A stretch of DNA of 64,000 nucleotides from Actinomycetospora sp. NBRC 106375 (GTDB lineage Bacteria; Actinomycetota; Actinomycetes; Mycobacteriales; Pseudonocardiaceae): positions 558,001 to 622,000 of the forward strand of contig NZ_BSTS01000001.1 of assembly GCF_030269665.1 (NCBI RefSeq). The letters run 5' to 3'. A program made the translations under genes and the position numbers. A model generated the notes under the pieces. It ran no database searches and was not told the DNA's origin. It worked only from the letters and a program-made list of their open reading frames with translations. Shown piece by piece: positions 59,509-64,000 of the stretch (position 1 is the stretch's first letter; the number at the start of each line of letters is the position of its first letter).

Positions 59509-60471
59509 GTGGACCCGAGCGTGGCGGTCATCGCCTACGAGGACGCGGAACTGCTCGACGTCTCCTGCGTGACGACGACGTTCTCGGTGGCCGGCGACCT
59601 CGGTGCCACCCCGCGCTACGCGGTGCGCCTGCTCACGCCGGGCGGGCGCACGGTCACCTGCCGGCCCGGGCTGCGCCTCGAGGCGCACGGCGCGCTCGAG
59701 CGGCACACCGCGCCGGTCGACACGCTCGTCGTGGTCGGCGGGATGGGCAGCGACGCCGCGGCGGGCGACGAGACCCTCGTGGCCCACGTCCGGCGTCTCG
59801 CCCGTGATGCGCGCCGGGTGGCGTCGGTGTGCACCGGCGCCAGCGTCCTCGCCGCCGCGGGCCTCCTCGACGGGCGCCGCGCCACGACCCACTGGGGGTT
59901 CGCCGCCCGCCTCGCGCGCGAGCACCCCGCGGTCGCCGTCGACCCGGGACCGATCTTCGTGCGCGACGGCCGCATCGCCACCTCGGCCGGCGTCACCAGC
60001 GCGCTGGACCTCACGCTCTCGTTCGTCGCCGAGGACCACGGCCCCGCGCTCGCGCGGCGGGCGGCGCAGGCGCTCGTCACCTACCTGCAGCGTCCGGGCA
60101 CCCAGGCGCAGATGAGCCTCCACGTCGCGGCGCCGGCCCCCGCCGACGACGTGGTGCGCGGCGTCGTCGAGCACGTCGCGGAGCACCTCGACGGCGACCT
60201 CGGCGCACCGGCCCTGGCCGCGCTCGCGGGCGTCAGCGAGCGTCACCTCACGCGGCTGTTCCGGGCCCACCTGGACCGCACCCCGGCCGAGCACGTGCGC
60301 CGCACGCGCACCGAGGCCGCGGCCCACCTGCTGGCCACCACCGAGGTGCCGCTGGCCCGGGTCGCGGCGCGCTGCGGCTTCCGGTCGACCGAGACGATGC
60401 GCACCGCGTTCCTCGATGCCTTCGGCCGCACGCCCTCCGAGCACCGGCGCGCCTTCGCGGTCGCGTCCTGA
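59509..60471 (+). CDS. GlxA-type AraC family regulator with DJ-1/PfpI domain
   Basis: A 320-residue regulator: an N-terminal class I glutamine amidotransferase-like domain (SVAVIAYEDAELLDVSC, VASVCTGASVLAAAGLL, TTHWGF) and a C-terminal double AraC helix-turn-helix (LAALAGVSERHLTRLFRAHL, VARVAARCGFRSTETMRTAF). The cysteine of VCTGA is present, though related regulators are not enzymes. It may sense a quaternary amine or similar metabolite. GTG chosen by the leaderless -10. Confidence 0.88.
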   Translation: MDPSVAVIAYEDAELLDVSCVTTTFSVAGDLGATPRYAVRLLTPGGRTVTCRPGLRLEAHGALERHTAPVDTLVVVGGMGSDAAAGDETLVAHVRRLARDARRVASVCTGASVLAAAGLLDGRRATTHWGFAARLAREHPAVAVDPGPIFVRDGRIATSAGVTSALDLTLSFVAEDHGPALARRAAQALVTYLQRPGTQAQMSLHVAAPAPADDVVRGVVEHVAEHLDGDLGAPALAALAGVSERHLTRLFRAHLDRTPAEHVRRTRTEAAAHLLATTEVPLARVAARCGFRSTETMRTAFLDAFGRTPSEHRRAFAVAS

Positions 60472-60473
60472 TC

Positions 60474-61424
60474 TCAGCCGAGCGCGGACCCGCCGGCGCG
60501 CAACGGCCGCGGCGGCTCGCAGGCCTGCTCGTGGTCGGCGTGCTCGGGCGCCTCGACCTGCAGCGTGCTGTGGTGCAGGCCGAAGCGGTCACGGAGCAGG
60601 GTCGTCGCGCGGTCGAGCACCCCGTGCTCGCCGCAGTCGGCGGTGGTGCAGCCCTCGTCGGAGATGACGAGGTGCGCCGAGACGGCGGGGCTGCGGTCGT
60701 TGATGGACCAGACGTGCAGGTCGTGGACCTCGGCGACGCCCTCGACCTCGAGCAGCACGGCGTGCACCTCGTCGACGTCGATGCCGGCCGGCGTGCCCTC
60801 GAGCAGGACGTGGCCGGTCTCGCGCAGCAGGGCCACAGTGCGGGGCAGCAGGATCGCGACGATCACGAGCGAGGCGATCGTGTCGGCGTAGGCCCAGCCC
60901 GTCGTGAGCGTCACGGCGGCCGCGGCGAGCACCGCCACCGAGCCGAGCGCGTCGCCCAGCACGTGCAGGGCCGCGCCGCGCACGTTCATCCCGCCGCTGC
61001 CGCGCTGCAGCACGACGAGCGCGACGAGGTTGCCGACCAGGCCGACGAGACCGTAGAGCAGCAGGCCACCGCCGGGCACCTCGGTGGGCGTGACGAGGCG
61101 CTCGACCGCCTCGATCGCGACCCACACGGTGACGCCGAGCAGCAGCACCGCGTTCAGCGCGGCGCCGAGCACCTCGGCGCGCCCGAGCCCGAAGGTGCGG
61201 CGCCGGCTCGGGGGGCGGGCCGCGAGCGCCGAGGCGGCGAGCGCGGTGGCGAGGGCGACGACGTCGGTGCCGACGTGCCCGAGGTCGGCGAGCAGGGCCA
61301 GGGAGCCGGTGACGACCGCCCCGACGGCGCCGACCACGAGGACCAGGGCGGTGATGCCCAGGGCGAGCCCGAGCCGGCGGCGGTCGTCGCCGCCGTGCCC
61401 GCCGTGTCCGTGCCCGTGTCCCAC
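60474..61424 (-). CDS. Cation diffusion facilitator (CDF) metal exporter
   Basis: A 316-residue CzcD/ZitB-like exporter: a His-rich start (GHGHGHGGHGG), six helices with LLADLGHVGTD (the HxxxD zinc site) and HVLGDALGSVAV, and a cytoplasmic ferredoxin-like domain with VHDLHVWSI. It exports Zn(II) and related ions. GTG 61424 begins at the His-rich motif; the frame is open to 61454 through an AT-rich palindromic region that is more likely operator. Confidence 0.87.
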   Translation of the reverse strand: MGHGHGHGGHGGDDRRRLGLALGITALVLVVGAVGAVVTGSLALLADLGHVGTDVVALATALAASALAARPPSRRRTFGLGRAEVLGAALNAVLLLGVTVWVAIEAVERLVTPTEVPGGGLLLYGLVGLVGNLVALVVLQRGSGGMNVRGAALHVLGDALGSVAVLAAAAVTLTTGWAYADTIASLVIVAILLPRTVALLRETGHVLLEGTPAGIDVDEVHAVLLEVEGVAEVHDLHVWSINDRSPAVSAHLVISDEGCTTADCGEHGVLDRATTLLRDRFGLHHSTLQVEAPEHADHEQACEPPRPLRAGGSALG

Positions 61425-61432
61425 GTCCCGGA

Positions 61433-61454
61433 CAATACATGCAGACATTCGCAT
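61433..61454. promoter_or_regulatory. Metal-sensor operator-like sequence upstream of the CDF gene
   Basis: AATACATGCAGACATT (61434-61449) is an imperfect palindrome in an AT-rich patch, extended by CGCATA. It resembles the alternating A/T half-sites of ArsR/SmtB metal sensors. It lies 10 bp from the CDF start. No ArsR gene is in the window. Confidence 0.35.
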
Positions 61455-61494
61455 ACGGCGGCCGGTGTGCGGCGTGCCTCGGTTCCGCCGGTCC

Positions 61495-61500
61495 TAGAGT
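61495..61500 (+). promoter_or_regulatory. -10 element TAGAGT of the methyltransferase gene
   Basis: Six nt separate TAGAGT from GTG 61507. GTG 61501 follows it directly, so the -10 position favours the later start. Confidence 0.45.
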
Positions 61501-61506
61501 GTGCCG

Positions 61507-62142
61507 GTGACCGAGAACCCCTGGCTCGCCGTCACCGGCGGGACCGCCGGACCGGGGTACGCCCAGCGGTTCGCCGCGCTCGAGGCGCAGGGCGAGGACC
61601 TGCACGGGGAGGCCCGGCGCGTCCAGGCCCTGCTCGGTGAGCGGCCCTCCGACGTCCTCGACGCCGGGTGCGGCACCGGGCGCGTCGCCATCCACCTCGC
61701 CCGTCTCGGGCACCGGGTCGTGGGCGCCGACCTCGACCCCTCGATGCTCGCCGAGGCACGTGCGGCGGCCCCCGGGATCGAGTGGCACCTCGTGGATCTG
61801 GTCGACCTGCACCTCGGGCACCCGGTCGACGCCGTCGTCGCCGCGGGCAACCTGTGGCCGCTGCTGACCCCGGGCACCCACGCGCGCGTGATCGCCGTCC
61901 TCGCCCGGCACCTGCGTCCCGGCGGGCTCCTCGTCGCCGGGTTCGGGCTCGACGCCGCGCACGTGCCGTTCACCCTGCCCGACGGCGTCGCCTTCCCGAC
62001 GCTCGACGACTACGACGGCGCCTGCCGCGGCGCCGGCCTCGTCCGCACCCACCGCACCGCCGACTGGGACGGCGCCGAGCCCTACGCCGGCGGGGGCTAC
62101 GCGGTCAGCGTGCACGCCCGGACCGGAGGGACCGCGCCGTGA
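61507..62142 (+). CDS. Class I SAM-dependent methyltransferase
   Basis: A 211-residue methyltransferase: SAM motif VLDAGCGTGRVAIHLA near residue 51, acidic loop VGADLDPSML, then PGGLLVAGFGL. The compact size fits small-molecule methylation. GTG 61501 would add two residues. Its TGA overlaps the antiporter GTG (GTGA), so the pair is coupled. Confidence 0.85.
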   Translation: MTENPWLAVTGGTAGPGYAQRFAALEAQGEDLHGEARRVQALLGERPSDVLDAGCGTGRVAIHLARLGHRVVGADLDPSMLAEARAAAPGIEWHLVDLVDLHLGHPVDAVVAAGNLWPLLTPGTHARVIAVLARHLRPGGLLVAGFGLDAAHVPFTLPDGVAFPTLDDYDGACRGAGLVRTHRTADWDGAEPYAGGGYAVSVHARTGGTAP

Positions 62143-63728
62143 CCGAGACCGACCCGCGCGCCCTCCTGCTGGTCTTCGTCCTCGCCCTCGCCGTCACCGC
62201 CGTCGCGCGCCGGTTCTCGCTCTCGGCGCCGCTGCTGCTCGTCGTCGTCGGGCTCGCGGTCTCCTTCGTGCCCGGCATGCCCGCGGTGCCCCTCGACCCC
62301 GACCTCGTGCTGTTCCTCGTCCTGCCGCCGCTGCTCTACTCGGCCTCGCTCGAGAGCTCGACGCTGCGGCTGCGGGAGAACATCAAGCGGATCAGCCAGC
62401 TGGCGGTCGGGCTGGTCGTGTTCTCCACCGCGGTGGTCGGGGTGGCGGCGTGGTTCCTCGTGCCCGAGCTGCCGCTGGCGAGCGCCCTCGTGCTCGGGGC
62501 CGTCGTCGCGCCGCCGGACGCGGTGGCGGCCGCATCCATCGGCCGCAGGCTCGGGCTCCCCCGGCGGATCATGGCGATCCTCGAGGGCGAGAGCCTGCTC
62601 AACGACGCGACCGCCCTGACCCTGTTCCGGGTGCTGCTCGCCGCCGCGATGTCGACGACCACGGTCAGCACCGGGGCGACGGTCCTCGAGGGGCTCGGGG
62701 AGTTCGCGCTCGCGGCCGTGGGCGGGGTCCTCATCGGCGCGGCCGCGGGCTGGCTGCTCCACCAGGTGCGCCTGCGGCTGCACGACGGCGTGCTGGAGAG
62801 CTCGGTCGGCCTGCTCGTCCCGTTCGTGATCTACCTGCTCGCCGAGGAGCTGCACACCTCCGGGGTGCTCGCCGTCGTCGTCGCCGGGCTCTACCTCGGG
62901 CACAAGGCCACCGAGGCCGGCTACGCCACGCGGCTGCAGGACCAGGCGGTGTGGAAGGCGCTCGACACGCTGCTCGAGGCGCTGGTGTTCGGCCTCATCG
63001 GGCTCCAGCTGCGGATCGTCGTCGACGGCCTCGGCACCGACGCCGGCCGGATCCTGCTGGTCTCGCTCGCCCTGCTCGTCGTGACGATCCTGGCCCGGTT
63101 CGTCTTCGTGTTCCCCACGATCTACCTGTCCCGGCTGATCCCGCAGGTCCGGCGGCGCGGCCCCGCGCTGTCCTGGCGGGGCCCGTTCGTCATCTCGTGG
63201 GCCGGGATGCGCGGGGTGGTCACGCTGGCGGCCGCCTTCGCGATCCCGGCGGGCGTCGACGGCATGCCCGGGCGCGACGTCGTCGTGTTCGCGGCCTTCG
63301 TCATCACCGTCGGGACGCTGCTGGTCCAGGGCCTCACCCTGCCCGCGCTGATCCGCCGCCTGCGCGTCCGCGACCAGGGCGGCCAGCGCGACGTCCTCGA
63401 CGAGGCCGCGGTGAAGCAGGCGGCCGCCGAGGCCGCCATCGCGCGGCTCGACGACCTCGCCGACGACGGCACCCCGGCCCACGTCACCGAGCAGCTGCGC
63501 ACGTGGGCGCAGCACCGGTCGAACGGCGCGTGGGAACGCCTCGGGCGCTCCGACGACGAGATCGGCGAGGCCCCGTCGGTGGCGTTCACCCGCCTGCGCC
63601 GCGAGATGCTCACCGCCGAGCGCGCGACGTTCGTGCGCTTCCGCGACATGGGGCGGATCGACGAGGGCATCCTGCGCGACATGCTCCGCGAGCTGGACTA
63701 CGAGGAGGCCATGCTCGACCGGGGCTGA
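62139..63728 (+). CDS. Na+/H+ antiporter, CPA1 family
   Basis: A 529-residue antiporter with 12-13 helices: GAVVAPPDAVAAASIGRRLG and ILEGESLLNDATALTLFRV carry the ion-binding Asp and ND motif, and SWAGMRGVVTLAAAFAIP lies near the end of the membrane domain. A cytoplasmic helical tail of about 110 residues (from VRDQGGQRDVLDEAAV) may be regulatory. It exchanges sodium or potassium for protons. Confidence 0.9.
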   Translation: MTETDPRALLLVFVLALAVTAVARRFSLSAPLLLVVVGLAVSFVPGMPAVPLDPDLVLFLVLPPLLYSASLESSTLRLRENIKRISQLAVGLVVFSTAVVGVAAWFLVPELPLASALVLGAVVAPPDAVAAASIGRRLGLPRRIMAILEGESLLNDATALTLFRVLLAAAMSTTTVSTGATVLEGLGEFALAAVGGVLIGAAAGWLLHQVRLRLHDGVLESSVGLLVPFVIYLLAEELHTSGVLAVVVAGLYLGHKATEAGYATRLQDQAVWKALDTLLEALVFGLIGLQLRIVVDGLGTDAGRILLVSLALLVVTILARFVFVFPTIYLSRLIPQVRRRGPALSWRGPFVISWAGMRGVVTLAAAFAIPAGVDGMPGRDVVVFAAFVITVGTLLVQGLTLPALIRRLRVRDQGGQRDVLDEAAVKQAAAEAAIARLDDLADDGTPAHVTEQLRTWAQHRSNGAWERLGRSDDEIGEAPSVAFTRLRREMLTAERATFVRFRDMGRIDEGILRDMLRELDYEEAMLDRG

Positions 63729-63733
63729 CCTGA

Positions 63734-63781
63734 CCATGTGAGTGGTTGGCGCCCCCATAGGGGCGCCAACCACTCACGTGG
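63734..63781. terminator. Bidirectional terminator hairpin, TGTGAG-foot family (member 4)
   Basis: Arms 63734-63755 and 63760-63781 pair along 22 positions with one U-G wobble, around a CATA loop. The stem reads ATGTGAGTGGTTGGCGCCCC; compared with member 1 it shows an A-T to G-C compensated change (GTAG/CTAC to GTGG/CCAC). The stop codon of the minus-strand gene (TGA 63776-63774) is inside the foot. Confidence 0.88.
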
Positions 63782-64000
63782 CGGCCGGCACCAGGTCCTC
63801 CCGGCGGCTCAGGACCGCGGGTTCGCGGGCCGGGCGCGCGAGGGCGACGACGACGAAGGCCAGCAGCGACGCCGCGAAGCCGAGGAAGGTCGGGTAGCCG
63901 TCGAAGCCGGGGCCGACGAGGTCGTTCGGCACGTAGAGCAGCGTGTTGTCCGCGCCGAAGATCGTCGGGGTGAGCGCGAAGAGCGTCAGGCGCACGACGA
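63774..64000 (-). CDS. C-terminal part of a membrane protein (runs off the window)
   Basis: The frame is open from the right edge and ends at TGA within the terminator foot. The visible 75 residues contain two hydrophobic segments (LTLFALTPTIFG and FLGFAASLLAFVVVALA) and a basic cytoplasmic end (REPAVLSRREDLVPAAT). The true start lies outside. Family not recognised. Confidence 0.6.
   Translation of the reverse strand, partial: VVRLTLFALTPTIFGADNTLLYVPNDLVGPGFDGYPTFLGFAASLLAFVVVALARPAREPAVLSRREDLVPAAT

Overview
The window is GC-rich throughout, with many GTG starts, tightly packed genes, 4-bp ATGA/GTGA start-stop overlaps and actinobacterial families: DUF6131, ECF41 sigma factor, WS/DGAT wax-ester synthase, MetE-like protein, IcmF. 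It reads as chromosomal DNA of a high-GC actinomycete. My best guess is a member of the Pseudonocardiales, inferred from gene families and not proven. I see no insertion sequence, prophage, CRISPR array, rRNA or tRNA.

Layout. 1-5.4 kb: an aromatic meta-cleavage cluster with two tandem extradiol dioxygenases, a histidine phosphatase, an IclR regulator with a palindromic operator in front of the operon, and a MetE-like zinc protein. 5.6-9.6 kb: a large LuxR-type AAA regulator overlapping a DUF5995 gene broken by an in-frame TGA. 9.6-14.4 kb: O-methyltransferase, RluA-type pseudouridine synthase, 2H phosphoesterase, a decayed nitronate monooxygenase, a DUF6131 micro-protein and a membrane-anchored P-domain protein with a GYGQP repeat. 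14.5-19.2 kb: fused isobutyryl-CoA mutase IcmF, convergent with WS/DGAT. 19.3-31.3 kb: metabolic and transport genes (metal-receptor-like protein, SDRs, AEC and MFS transporters, LysR, 3-hydroxyacyl-CoA dehydrogenase, Ogt, quinone reductase, Nramp-like carrier, esterase, TspO-like protein). 31.3-37.8 kb: MarR, a lysozyme-like protein, a Ser/Thr kinase with an altered catalytic loop, lactate permease, POT peptide transporter. 37.8-41.7 kb: ECF41 sigma factor with its CMD-family partner, acyl-CoA dehydrogenase, CoA-transferase. 42.2-47.3 kb: copper module (CsoR, CopA, DUF4396) flanking a beta-lactamase-fold protein. 47.3-53.7 kb: aminotransferase V, DHA2 exporter, M50 protease, FhuF-like Fe-S protein and an acidic repeat protein. 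53.7-58.7 kb: urease operon ureA-ureBC(fused)-ogt-ureF-ureG-ureD on the minus strand. 58.8-64 kb: membrane protein, GlxA-type regulator, CDF metal exporter, methyltransferase, CPA1 antiporter.

Most notable structure outside genes. (i) Four intergenic hairpins share a 20-4-20 geometry and a constant TGTGAG foot; each sits between convergent genes, and one is a perfect 48-bp palindrome. (ii) A 66-bp dispersed element (60/66 identical) is present in opposite orientations at 4.05 and 30.3 kb and contains two mutually exclusive hairpins. (iii) About ten genes have a TAnnnT hexamer (mostly TAGnnT) 6-7 nt before the start codon, the mark of leaderless transcription. (iv) Two promoter/operator pairs can be read directly: an ECF41-type promoter in front of the CMD gene, and a CsoR-type palindrome inside the -35/-10 spacer of copA.

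Gene starts were chosen from reading frame, SD or leaderless signals and family length; none was verified by a database search.
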